DNA from: DASRLE01 sp964558455
GTDB lineage: Bacteria; Verrucomicrobiota; Verrucomicrobiia; Limisphaerales; Palsa-1400
Direction: 5' to 3'
Length of the DNA: 11,172 nucleotides
NCBI GenBank assembly: GCA_964558455.1
Contig: CAZLEE010000149.1
Coordinates: forward strand, 1 to 11,172
Within the stretch, counting starts at the first letter, position 1, and every line of letters begins with the position of its first letter. Below are positions 1 through 7,441 of this stretch, in pieces. A program made the position numbers and the translations under genes. Under the pieces are notes generated by a model. It was not told the DNA's origin and ran no database searches. It saw nothing but the letters and a program-made list of their open reading frames with translations.

Positions 1-325
1 GGACCGACGCGGCCAGCAAAGCCAGGGTCAAAGCCGCGCAGAGCGCGCTGAACGCATTCAAGGCCATGGGTTGCCAGGCGATGGGCAGGATGCGAATCGG
101 GGCGGTCAGGGCCGAGTACAAGGGGGTCATCGCTGCCAGACGCCAATCCAAGGGCAGCGAATGCCATTCCCAGCCCGTGACGCGGGCGGTGACCGGCAGG
201 CTGGTCAGCGTCACCCAGTGGTCCAGGGTGAGTCCGTAGAGAATCAGGGCCGCGAGAAGCACCAGCCATGGACATAAAAGGATGGGGCGCGGGGATGTGA
301 CGCTGCTTTTTGTTTCGTTCGTCAT
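1..325 (-). CDS. DUF2723-type multi-pass membrane protein, N-terminal part (runs off the left edge)
   Basis: The frame opens at the ATG at 325 and stays open for 108 codons to the window edge, so the C-terminus is missing. After a short polar leader (MTNETKSS) comes a hydrophobic helix at about residues 14-33. A loop with LDHWVTLTSLP and TGWEWHSLP follows, and a second hydrophobic, Ala/Leu-rich helix starts at about residue 86. This order resembles the N-terminus of DUF2723 proteins (Pfam PF11028, related to membrane glycosyltransferases of the protein O-mannosyltransferase type). In Verrucomicrobiota these are often large proteins with many membrane helices and C-terminal TPR repeats. The likely location is the inner membrane, with a possible role in transferring sugars to proteins or lipids; that role is inferred. 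A candidate promoter lies 40 bases upstream, overlapping the end of rlmD. No Shine-Dalgarno sequence precedes the start. Confidence 0.68.
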   Translation of the reverse strand, partial: MTNETKSSVTSPRPILLCPWLVLLAALILYGLTLDHWVTLTSLPVTARVTGWEWHSLPLDWRLAAMTPLYSALTAPIRILPIAWQPMALNAFSALCAALTLALLAASV

Positions 326-364
326 GAGAAGATAGTCTGTTTCAAGTCACGGGTTCGTGGCAAG

Positions 365-395
365 TTTATAAGCGACAACACGACGGCGGCGTCAA
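365..395 (-). promoter_or_regulatory. candidate sigma-70 promoter for the DUF2723 gene
   Basis: On the minus strand there is TTGACG (390-395, five of six consensus bases) and, 19 bases later, TATAAA (365-370, five of six), about 40 bases before the ATG at 325. The -35 hexamer contains the TGA stop codon of rlmD, so the left-edge gene may start its own transcript where the xseB-dxs-rlmD unit ends. The spacer is longer than the ideal 17 bases. This is a pattern match only. Confidence 0.35.
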
Positions 396-1549
396 GGCGC
401 TTCGCCGGACGCCGTGTGCCTCAAATCGGCCACACACTCGACGTGCTGTGTTTGCGGAAACATGTCCAACGGGATAATTCTCTTTAATTCAAAGACATGA
501 TCCGCGCATAAAACGTTCAAGTCCCGCGCCAGGGTGGCCGGATGGCAGGAAACGTAGAGCACCTGGGCGGGCGGCCGCAGCCTCATGGCTTGCAGCATGT
601 CGTTCGGACAACCGGTGCGCGGCGGGTCTAGGATCAGCGCCGTGCCGGCGGGGGCAAATTGCTTGAGCAATCCGGGCAGGAGTTCCTCGGTCCGGCCCAC
701 GACGAATTCGCCGTTGGGGGCCTTGCGGTCGATGGCGTTCTGGCGGGCGGCCTTGATCGCGGCCACATCCACTTCGACCCCGGCGTAACGTTCCACCATC
801 CCGGCCAGTTCAATGCTGAAAAATCCGACTCCGCAATAGGCGTCAATCAGAAAACGGCAGCCGCTGTCCTGGATGCGGGATTTCACCGTCGCGACCAGTC
901 CGGGCAGCAGGAAAAAATTGTTTTGAAAAAACGAATCGCGCGGCACAACCCAGCCATCGGGCGCGATGCGCAGCACGACTTTCAATCCCCCCTTGGGCGG
1001 CGGATTTAGCCGCACCTGCGTGATTTGTTGGTTGAGGGGGGATTCGGCAATTTTACATTCTTCAATATCGACCACCAGGCGGTTGTCCGCCCGGATGAAG
1101 CCGATGTTCAGGCCTTGTTTGAATTTATCCCACTGGCTGCGGATCATGATGCGGTTGCGATAGCCGTAGGGTTGAGGGCAGGGGACAACGGGGTCAATCA
1201 CCGCGTCGCCGAAGTGGCCGATGCGCTGGAACAAGTCGCCAATCTGCTTGCGTTTGAGGCGGAGTTGCTCGGGGTAGGCGAGATGTTGATATTGACAGCC
1301 GCCGCAATCCCCAAAATAGCGGCAGACCGGCTGGACACGCTCCGGGGAGGGTTCGATCACCTGGATCAGCCGGGAGCGGGCAAACCGCTGTTTGACCTCG
1401 GTTAATTCCACCTCGACCTTTTCGCCGAGCGCGACGAATGGCACGAAGACCACAAATTCCCCCTGCCGTCCGACTCCCTCGCCGCCGAAGGCGATGTCAT
1501 CTATGGTCAGGGTCAGCCTGGCGCCGGGGGAGAAAGGCGGTGGTTCCAC
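392..1549 (-). CDS. rlmD: 23S rRNA (uracil-C5)-methyltransferase, RlmD/RumA type
   Basis: This is a 385-residue SAM-dependent RNA m5U methyltransferase of the TrmA/RumA family; RlmD members methylate a 23S rRNA uridine (U1939 in E. coli). Residues 7-67 form a TRAM RNA-binding domain, with DDIAFGGEGVGR as its typical start. C76, C82 and C85 in the CRYFGDCGGC block, together with C165, are the expected 4Fe-4S ligands. The methyltransferase domain has the SAM loop DAYCGVGFFSIELA (about 236-249), LILDPPRTGC (about 305-314) and the catalytic loop YVSCHPATLARDL with nucleophile C335. E371 in QTQHVECV is the expected general base. The family norm after the catalytic Cys is Asn; here it is His. The start is a GTG at 1549, only 6 bases after the dxs stop, so the two genes are probably co-transcribed. 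The TRAM domain argues against RlmC; RlmCD or another U-specific member remains possible. Confidence 0.9.
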   Translation of the reverse strand: MEPPPFSPGARLTLTIDDIAFGGEGVGRQGEFVVFVPFVALGEKVEVELTEVKQRFARSRLIQVIEPSPERVQPVCRYFGDCGGCQYQHLAYPEQLRLKRKQIGDLFQRIGHFGDAVIDPVVPCPQPYGYRNRIMIRSQWDKFKQGLNIGFIRADNRLVVDIEECKIAESPLNQQITQVRLNPPPKGGLKVVLRIAPDGWVVPRDSFFQNNFFLLPGLVATVKSRIQDSGCRFLIDAYCGVGFFSIELAGMVERYAGVEVDVAAIKAARQNAIDRKAPNGEFVVGRTEELLPGLLKQFAPAGTALILDPPRTGCPNDMLQAMRLRPPAQVLYVSCHPATLARDLNVLCADHVFELKRIIPLDMFPQTQHVECVADLRHTASGEAP

Positions 1550-1555
1550 AATTTT

Positions 1556-3538
1556 TTACGCGACGGCGGTGAGACGCGCCTGGTCGTGTTTGGCGAGGGT
1601 GGCCCGGACTTGGGCGGCGGTGTTGGACGGGGTCAAACCGTACTTCTCGCGCAGATATTCCACGGTGGAGGCGTGCTCGATGAATTGATCGGGCCAGGCG
1701 ATGCGCACCACGGGCGTCGCTATGCCCTTATCACTCAGAAGTTCCAGAACGCTGGATCCGTAGCCGCCGGGCAGCACATGATCCTCCAAGGTGACGACAA
1801 CGTCCGCGGACCGGGCAAAAAACTCGTGCGCGCCGACATCCAGCGGCTTGGTGAAACGGGGATTGATGACCGCGCAGTCAAAGCCGTCCGCCATTAACAA
1901 AGCGGCCGCTTCCACGGCGACATGGTGCATGTTGCCCAACCCGAAGAGGGCCACTTTGCGGCCGCCGGCGCCGGCAAAATTTCGGGTGATTTCGGCGCGG
2001 CCTATCTCCAGCAAGGCCGGTTGTTCCTTGACCGGCACGCCTTCCCCGGCTCCGCGCGGGTAGCGGATGCAGCAGGGATGTTTCTGGTGGGTCGAGGTGA
2101 ACATCATGTCGGCCAGTTCGTCCTCGTTGCGCGGCGACATGGCAATGAGATTCGGCACGCAGCGCAGATAGGCGATGTCAAATAAACCGTGATGGGTGGG
2201 GCCGTCGTTGGCCGACAACCCGGCGCGGTCCATGCAGAAAATCACCGGCAGATTCTGCAAGGCCACGTCATGCACGATGCAGTCGAAGGCCCGTTGCAAA
2301 AAGGTGGAGTAAATGGCGCAGACCGGATGATAACCCATCGTGGCCATGCCGGCCGCGAACAAAACGGCGTGCTCCTCCGCGATGCCCACGTCGTAATAAC
2401 GATTGGGCATGGCTTTTTCCAGTATCTTGAGGCCGGTTCCGCTGGGCATGGCGGCGGTGATGCCGACAACCGAATTATCTTTTTGACAGAGTTTGACCAT
2501 GGTCTGGCCGAAAACGTCCTGATAACTCGTCGGCGTCCCCGGCTGGACGGGCGGGGTGTTTCCGGTCAATGGATCGTAAGGCCCCAGGCCGTGGAATTTT
2601 TCCGGGTGACTCATGGCCGGCTGGTAGCCTTTGCCTTTTTTGGTCAGCACGTGCAGCACCACCGGCGCATCGCAGGTCTTGGCATATTCCAAAGAGCTGA
2701 TGAGGAGGGGCAGGTTGTGGCCGTCGATGGGGCCGAGGTAGCGCAGGCCCATTTCTTCAAAGATCAGGCTGCTGCCGTGGCCGCCGCGTCCGTCGGCTTC
2801 GGGTTGATCGGGATTCTGCTCCAGCGAAACGCCCGCCAGGACGCCTTTGATCATTTCCTCGGCTTTCAGGCCGAATTTGATGGCCAGTTCGCCTTTGGGC
2901 ATGCGTTTGACCCAGCGTTGCAGGTCTTTTTGCACCCGGTTGTATTGCGGATGCGTTATCAGCTTGTTGAGGTGCGAGGAAATCGCCCCCACGTTTTTGG
3001 CGATGCTCCACTCGTTGTCGTTGAGAATCCCGATGAAACGCTTGGTGGTATGCGAGATGTTGTTCAGGGCCTCGAAGGAAATACCGTTGGTCAGGGCGGC
3101 GTCGCCAAAAATGCAAACCACGTTTTCGTCCGATTTCCGCTGGTCGCGCGCCGCGCACATGCCGAGGGCGGCGGACATGGCCGTGCCGGCGTGCCCGGCT
3201 CCGTAGCAATCATGCTCGCTCTCCGTCCGCAGGGCGAAGCCGTTCAGCCCGTCCGTCGTCCGGATGGTTTGGAAGCGGTCTTTCCGTCCGGTCAGCATCT
3301 TATGCACATAGCTCTGATGGCTGACATCCCAGACAAACTTGTCGTAAGGGGTGGAAAAAACGAAATGGAGCGCGATGGTCAATTCCACCACTCCGAGGTT
3401 GGGGCCGAGATGCCCGCCGTTTTTGGATAATTTGTTAATCAGGTCGAAACGGATTTCCTCAGCCAGTTGCTGCAGTTGTTCGAGGTTCAGTTTTTTAACG
3501 TGGGAAGGATGATCCACCATGTCGAGATAACGGCTCAT
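1556..3538 (-). CDS. dxs: 1-deoxy-D-xylulose-5-phosphate synthase
   Basis: This 660-residue thiamine-diphosphate enzyme condenses pyruvate and glyceraldehyde 3-phosphate into DXP, the first step of the MEP isoprenoid pathway and a precursor for thiamine and pyridoxal. It acts in the cytosol. Visible landmarks are HLGPNLGVVELT (43-54), DVSHQSYVHKMLTGR (71-85), the ThDP/Mg site GDAALTNG (145-152) with NDN (173-175), YLGPIDGHN (267-275), the catalytic Glu E388 in GIAEEHAV, NDGPTHHG with H449, and the substrate-binding Arg R495 in RYPRG. A C-terminal transketolase domain follows (about 525-645). Length is slightly above the usual 620-640. Several sites differ from the common form (GDGALT to GDAALT, NDNxMS to NDNEWS, AEQH to AEEH), which I recall from verrucomicrobial Dxs proteins. 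The ATG overlaps the xseB stop codon by four bases (ATGA), indicating translational coupling. Confidence 0.95.
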   Translation of the reverse strand: MSRYLDMVDHPSHVKKLNLEQLQQLAEEIRFDLINKLSKNGGHLGPNLGVVELTIALHFVFSTPYDKFVWDVSHQSYVHKMLTGRKDRFQTIRTTDGLNGFALRTESEHDCYGAGHAGTAMSAALGMCAARDQRKSDENVVCIFGDAALTNGISFEALNNISHTTKRFIGILNDNEWSIAKNVGAISSHLNKLITHPQYNRVQKDLQRWVKRMPKGELAIKFGLKAEEMIKGVLAGVSLEQNPDQPEADGRGGHGSSLIFEEMGLRYLGPIDGHNLPLLISSLEYAKTCDAPVVLHVLTKKGKGYQPAMSHPEKFHGLGPYDPLTGNTPPVQPGTPTSYQDVFGQTMVKLCQKDNSVVGITAAMPSGTGLKILEKAMPNRYYDVGIAEEHAVLFAAGMATMGYHPVCAIYSTFLQRAFDCIVHDVALQNLPVIFCMDRAGLSANDGPTHHGLFDIAYLRCVPNLIAMSPRNEDELADMMFTSTHQKHPCCIRYPRGAGEGVPVKEQPALLEIGRAEITRNFAGAGGRKVALFGLGNMHHVAVEAAALLMADGFDCAVINPRFTKPLDVGAHEFFARSADVVVTLEDHVLPGGYGSSVLELLSDKGIATPVVRIAWPDQFIEHASTVEYLREKYGLTPSNTAAQVRATLAKHDQARLTAVA

Positions 3539-3810
3539 ATATTTTCGTCCACGCCGGGCGCGGGCTTTAAAATCAATTCCCCTTTGGGATTTTTCTCCAA
3601 TTGTTGGATTTTTGACTCGGCTTCATTCAATTTGGCCAGACAAAGCTGCGATAGGCGCGCTCCCTCGGCATAGCGTGCCAGCAAAGTGTCCAAAGGCAGA
3701 TCCTGCGCCTCCATGGACTCGACGATGGATTCGAGCCTTTTCAGCGCCTCCTCGAACGGCAAGTCTTGGGAATCCGCGGCGGCGCTCTCCACGCCTTTAG
3801 CTTTCGGCAT
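3535..3810 (-). CDS. xseB: exodeoxyribonuclease VII small subunit
   Basis: This 91-residue protein matches XseB, the small subunit that binds the large catalytic subunit XseA in exonuclease VII, an enzyme that digests single-stranded DNA from both ends. The diagnostic core is LPFEEALKRLESIVESME at about residues 17-34, followed by LPLDTLLARYAEGARLSQLCLAKLNEAE and a short charged helix ending in QQLEK. The length is normal, allowing for a polar N-terminal extension of about 15 residues and a C-terminal tail (KPAPGVDENI). It overlaps the dxs start by four bases, an arrangement seen in many bacteria. The usual partners xseA and ispA are not next to it: the upstream neighbour is the ECF-sigma fusion gene. 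The start at 3810 has no close Shine-Dalgarno sequence; a GGAAGGAG lies about 20 bases upstream, too far to be ideal. Confidence 0.93.
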   Translation of the reverse strand: MPKAKGVESAAADSQDLPFEEALKRLESIVESMEAQDLPLDTLLARYAEGARLSQLCLAKLNEAESKIQQLEKNPKGELILKPAPGVDENI

Positions 3811-3889
3811 AATCGCAACTTAGAGGAATCAACTCCTTCCGTCCAGTAGGAAGATTTGATCGGGGGGTCGTTTTTCCCAGTCCCGGGCG

Positions 3890-6028
3890 TCACGAGTCCT
3901 TGGGCGCGAATAGCTTCGCGGCCATCTTCATCCCGGCGATCTGGGTTCGCCGTTGCGTGGCTTGGAATTGTTCAAAGGCCGCCAGTTGCTCCGGCGTCAA
4001 TATCAGCCCCGCTTGGGCGAGGAACGACTGGTCAAACTGCTCCTCTTCCCGCGTGAACGCGGCGATGTTGTCCTCGCCGAACATCACGGGATAATTGGTG
4101 TTGGCCTGGTTTCGGCGGCTTAAATCCGTCGTCCAACCATATTGGGCGCGCGCCTCGCCCAGCGCCCGGACCAATTGCTCCGTCTGTTCCGCGTTTAATG
4201 CCTTGGGCGTTTTGGCCCATTTGCTGTTAAACTGGCTTGCCAGCGTCCGGTCGGGGATTGTTTTCTCATATTGTTGAAACGCCGGGTAATTCTCCCCGCC
4301 CAAAAGCTGCCGGATTTGCGCCCCGCAATTTTCCGTCTCCTGTTTCATTTCCAGGGTCAATGCCGCGCGTCGCTCCGCGTTTTTCCTGCTTCCCATCAAC
4401 GACATGCCCGCTTTCACGCCCACCATGGTTTTTTTCAGGATCAAATCCTTCAACTGCTTCTGTTGGTCGGAGGTCAGGTTTAGTTGTTGGAAGAGCGGCC
4501 CGTAGGTTTTGTCAATAATCGCCGACGGCCCAAGCGCGCCTTGTAAAAGCGGCCCGAAAGCCTTGCCGAAAAACGATGCCGCTCCCGGCATAATTCCGCC
4601 TTTCCGGGCGAAAATCATCGCAAACACCACAAAGGCGAGCACTGCAACCAAAAGACACCCTCCCACATCCCGCACCCAGGGGCCGTAATGAATCCCGGGT
4701 CGCGGCGCTCCGGGGTTAAGAAAAAAGGGCAGCACATACCCAAGCCCCCCGCCGAGCAGCGCAGTGCCAAACATGATGACTGCAATCGAAATCAAAGGGT
4801 GCCGCAAAACCCGTTGGGAAGGGACCGGCGGTGTTCGAAAATTGAGCATCCGCCGTGTTCTTCGGAAAAACCAGAAAATGACCAGCGCATTTATCGCCAC
4901 GACCACGGCGCACCTGTCCCAATGTTGCTTCCAAGGCAGCAAAACGCACGTCCCCGCAAGCATGATAAGGAATGGGATCGTGCCCCTGACCGCTTTCCGA
5001 AACGCTTTGCGGTCTGTTTCGGGGCCGGGTTCGCCGACCGCGTCGTAAATTGTTCCCTCTTCCATCCCAATCTGAATCCCCCGCCTCACCATGGTCGTCA
5101 TCACCCACACGCCATTGATCACGACGGCAAGAAGCGTCGCCGCCAGCACAATGCCATAGGCCAGAGACCGATGGGAAAGCCGTGGAAGCCAAAAGCAGCT
5201 CACCGCCATGGTCGCCACGAAAAAGGCCATTTGAAACCAGGCCGTCCGCACCATGAACCGCCGTTCCCGGGGCGATTTGGTGTCATCAATCGCCGTCTTC
5301 CAGGAAAAGGCCATGGCTCCCACCATGCTTGCCAAACCGCCCATTGCGGCCATGGAAAACAGGCCCTTGATCCCTGCGCCGCCTTTGGCTGCGGCGATGC
5401 CGGCCGACGCCGTTTTGGCTGTGGCAACCACGAGAGGCAGCGCGGCCACCACTCCCTGGGTGAAGGCCATTCCCGGCCCGGTTTTTTCGAGCGCGACCTC
5501 CACGAACGCCATTACTTCTTCCTGCAACAATTTCCGCCCGCGCACCATCCGCTGTCTCACCGCTTCCTCTGTCATCTCCAGATTTCGCGCCACGGTCTCA
5601 ACCGATTGATGTTCCCGATAAAACAGCACCAGCGGCAGCCGGTAGGTTTCAGGAATCCGTTCCAGGGAGCGCCAAAGAATTTCCGCCTCCTCCCGGCTGA
5701 TGGCCCGTTCCGCCGGCCACGGCTCCGGCGAATGGGGTTCGTCAATGGCGTCGAGCGATTCGGCGCGATGGCTCGGTTCCCGGCCCTGGGTCCGCGCGGA
5801 ATGATGGACGAGATTGCGCGCGATGCCGCAAAGCCATGGGCGCAGACTGGCCGGCTCGCGCAAATCGGCCAGATGTTTCCATGCGGCGAGGAATGTTTCC
5901 TGCGCCATATCTTCGCTCTGGCTCAGGCTGCCCGTGGCGCTGTAAGCCAGCGAACAGACGAGCGATTGATAGCGCGAAACAATCAGCCCGAAAGCCTCGC
6001 AGTCGCCCGCGAGACTGGCGCGGACCAA
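3890..6028 (-). CDS. ECF RNA polymerase sigma factor fused to a multi-pass membrane domain and a C-terminal LTxxQ-type domain
   Basis: From the TTG at 6028 the protein is 712 residues. Sigma region 2 spans about 8-76 (DMAQETFLAAW at 40-50, LRPWLCGIARN at 62-72). Sigma region 4 spans about 117-170 (SLERIPETYRLPLVLFYREH, then the helix-turn-helix VETVARNLEMTEEAVRQRMVRGR). An Ala/Gly-rich stretch (190-241) follows, then six clear hydrophobic helices at about 263-281, 287-309, 349-366, 371-389, 411-433 and 455-474. The last 200 residues are polar and helical, with three LTxxQ-like motifs: LTSDQ (518-522), LNAEQ (611-615) and LTPEQ (677-681). These recall Spy/CpxP repeats. Arg/Lys-rich loops at 250-262, 314-350 and 389-410 favour both ends being cytoplasmic if there are six helices. 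It is probably a membrane-bound transcription regulator with a built-in control domain; no separate anti-sigma gene is adjacent. The start is doubtful: in-frame codons upstream (SSDEE before LVRAS) look coding but contain no start codon. Confidence 0.85.
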   Translation of the reverse strand: MVRASLAGDCEAFGLIVSRYQSLVCSLAYSATGSLSQSEDMAQETFLAAWKHLADLREPASLRPWLCGIARNLVHHSARTQGREPSHRAESLDAIDEPHSPEPWPAERAISREEAEILWRSLERIPETYRLPLVLFYREHQSVETVARNLEMTEEAVRQRMVRGRKLLQEEVMAFVEVALEKTGPGMAFTQGVVAALPLVVATAKTASAGIAAAKGGAGIKGLFSMAAMGGLASMVGAMAFSWKTAIDDTKSPRERRFMVRTAWFQMAFFVATMAVSCFWLPRLSHRSLAYGIVLAATLLAVVINGVWVMTTMVRRGIQIGMEEGTIYDAVGEPGPETDRKAFRKAVRGTIPFLIMLAGTCVLLPWKQHWDRCAVVVAINALVIFWFFRRTRRMLNFRTPPVPSQRVLRHPLISIAVIMFGTALLGGGLGYVLPFFLNPGAPRPGIHYGPWVRDVGGCLLVAVLAFVVFAMIFARKGGIMPGAASFFGKAFGPLLQGALGPSAIIDKTYGPLFQQLNLTSDQQKQLKDLILKKTMVGVKAGMSLMGSRKNAERRAALTLEMKQETENCGAQIRQLLGGENYPAFQQYEKTIPDRTLASQFNSKWAKTPKALNAEQTEQLVRALGEARAQYGWTTDLSRRNQANTNYPVMFGEDNIAAFTREEEQFDQSFLAQAGLILTPEQLAAFEQFQATQRRTQIAGMKMAAKLFAPKDS

Positions 6029-6054
6029 CTCCTCATCGCTGCTGGTAACGGCGG

Positions 6055-6114
6055 TGTCATGGTGCCTGTCATCATATCGTCAATACAGTGACAGAAAAGC
6101 CCGAACCCGTGACA
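6055..6114 (-). promoter_or_regulatory. repeated TGTCA/TGACA elements upstream of the ECF-sigma gene
   Basis: On the minus strand TGTCAC occurs at 6109-6114 and again at 6088-6093, exactly 21 bases (two helical turns) apart. Two TGACA copies in the opposite orientation follow at 6067-6071 and 6055-6059. The middle pair is symmetric about position 6080. ECF41-type sigma factors are known to use a TGTCAC-like -35 element, so an autoregulated promoter is a reasonable reading. No clear matching -10 element was identified. The same DNA is also upstream of the divergent ATPase gene, so it could control both. Confidence 0.35.
6088..6096 (+). repeat. 9-bp direct repeat GTGACAGAA, left copy
   Basis: This is a perfect match to 8148-8156. 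The two copies lie in the non-coding DNA on either side of the plus-strand ATPase/TOPRIM-like pair. The left copy also overlaps one of the TGTCAC elements upstream of the sigma gene, so the match may instead reflect a regulatory site. No inverted repeats typical of transposon ends were found just inside the copies. Confidence 0.35.
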
Positions 6115-6182
6115 AGGTTTCCGCAAAAATCGCAACGCGGTTTCTGGCCGGGTTGCGGCGCGGGGATTGGCGCTTGCTCATA

Positions 6183-7412
6183 ATGGACGAATCCGATAAT
6201 ACCATGGTCATGATCACGCGATTTTACGCTGACAACTTCAAGTGTTTGGCGAACGTCACCCTTGAATTTGAACCGTACTCCGCTCTCGTCGGTCCGAACG
6301 GTTCGGGCAAGAGTTGTGTGCTGGAGGCTTTGCGTAATATCACGGATCTATTGGCGCAACGAAGCAACACCGAAAAATTGTTCCCGACAAAATCGCTGAC
6401 CCGTTGGGACAAACGATCCGAACAACTCTTTGAACTGGATGTCCGGCTCCCGGCGGAGGGTGAAGGCGCCGATGCGCTGGTCGGCGGCCTGTATCATTAC
6501 GCCCTGCGGCTCAGTCACGACAGATTGCGCGAGAAGAACCGGATTGCCGAAGAAAAACTCACCTTTGAAGGCAGGACGCTTTACCGGGGATTGCTCGACA
6601 AATCGGATGCGGACGAAAATGGCGGCGCCCCTGTCCTGCGAGCGGAGCTTTTTAAAGACAGCGGGGCCAAGGGTTCGGAAACCTTGATGGATTGGAATCT
6701 TTCCGGCATCTCCAGAATCCAGCCGCGGGCCGAAAATCGCTTGCTGCAACGCTTCCGACAGTATCTGGCCCATGTGGTCGTCTTGTCGATCAATCCGGCA
6801 TCGGTGACTGCCGAAGCCCGGCGGGAAGAGGATATGGTGAGTTTCCATGGGGAGAATTTTGCGGCTTGGTTTCTTTACCTGCATAATAACCAAGCCATGG
6901 CCTGCCGGGAGGCGGAACAAAAACTGCAGGAGGGCGTCCTTCCAGACTTGGCGCTTTTTCAAACAGAGTCCGATGGCCGGATGCAGGTGGCGACAGCGAT
7001 CTATCAAAACAACGGGAAAGAGGACATCAAGTTGCGCCTGGACGAGCTTTCCGCCGGCCAATGCTCAATGGTCATCCTTGAACACGCCCTGGCCGTGACC
7101 AGGGCCTGGCGGAGCAGCGTGATTATTGATGAGCCTGCCAACTTTCTCGGGCTTGCTGAAATCGAGCCGCTGCTTCTGCGATTGCAGAACAACGCGGATG
7201 AAGGCCAGGCCCAAGCCATCATCACAAGCCACCATCCGCTGGCGTATGATTCGGTCGCCGAACGCGCCGGCTTGTGGCTGGAACGCACTGCTCTCGGTTC
7301 AACGCAAGTCAAGCGCGTCTCCGCCATGACGGAAGGCCTGAAGAAAACAGACATTCCGCTTTCGGAATTAGTGGCGCGCGGCTGGGTATCGCAAAATACG
7401 CCCGCGCCGTAG
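6183..7412 (+). CDS. SMC/ABC-like AAA ATPase (RecF/OLD-type, AAA_15/AAA_21 group)
   Basis: From the ATG at 6183 the protein is 409 residues, cytosolic, with no membrane helix. It starts ITRFYADNFKCLANVTLEF, the usual beta-strand opening of RecF/OLD-like ATPases. Walker A is GPNGSGKS (37-44), the ABC signature is LSAGQ (289-293), Walker B is VIIDEP (313-318), and AIITSHHPL supplies the switch His (350/351). Only about 245 residues separate Walker A from the signature, so the insert between the two ATPase halves is short and no long coiled coil is evident. Such ATPases dimerise on ATP and usually drive a partner effector. The partner here is probably the gene starting 29 bases downstream. The frame is open further upstream to a GTG at 6054, but that region lies in regulatory DNA; ATGs at 6204 and 6210 are alternative starts. 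No Shine-Dalgarno sequence is visible. This gene and its partner are the only ones on the plus strand. A defence role is inferred. Confidence 0.85.
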   Translation: MDESDNTMVMITRFYADNFKCLANVTLEFEPYSALVGPNGSGKSCVLEALRNITDLLAQRSNTEKLFPTKSLTRWDKRSEQLFELDVRLPAEGEGADALVGGLYHYALRLSHDRLREKNRIAEEKLTFEGRTLYRGLLDKSDADENGGAPVLRAELFKDSGAKGSETLMDWNLSGISRIQPRAENRLLQRFRQYLAHVVVLSINPASVTAEARREEDMVSFHGENFAAWFLYLHNNQAMACREAEQKLQEGVLPDLALFQTESDGRMQVATAIYQNNGKEDIKLRLDELSAGQCSMVILEHALAVTRAWRSSVIIDEPANFLGLAEIEPLLLRLQNNADEGQAQAIITSHHPLAYDSVAERAGLWLERTALGSTQVKRVSAMTEGLKKTDIPLSELVARGWVSQNTPAP

Positions 7413-7441
7413 TCCGCCAGCGTATCACACCGCCAAAAACC

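Noticed and set aside
2189..3430. Long plus-strand open frame of 413 codons
   Set aside because: It lies wholly opposite dxs, whose motifs are clear. Its translation is rich in His, Gly and Arg with no recognisable domain, as expected for the antisense of a GC-rich gene.
4688..6091. Long plus-strand open frame of 467 codons
   Set aside because: It is antisense to the sigma-fusion gene. The translation is His/Pro/Arg-rich and low in hydrophobic structure, with no family resemblance.
6054..6182. Upstream extension of the ATPase frame to a GTG at 6054
   Set aside because: The extra 43 residues look non-coding and cover the repeated TGTCA region and the sigma gene's leader. RecF/OLD-like ATPases normally start right at the ITRFxxxNFK strand.
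7274..7441. Upstream extension of the TOPRIM-like frame to a GTG at 7274
   Set aside because: It overlaps the last 139 bases of the ATPase gene in a different frame, and the extra residues do not resemble the family. The ATG at 7442 sits just before the first predicted strand.
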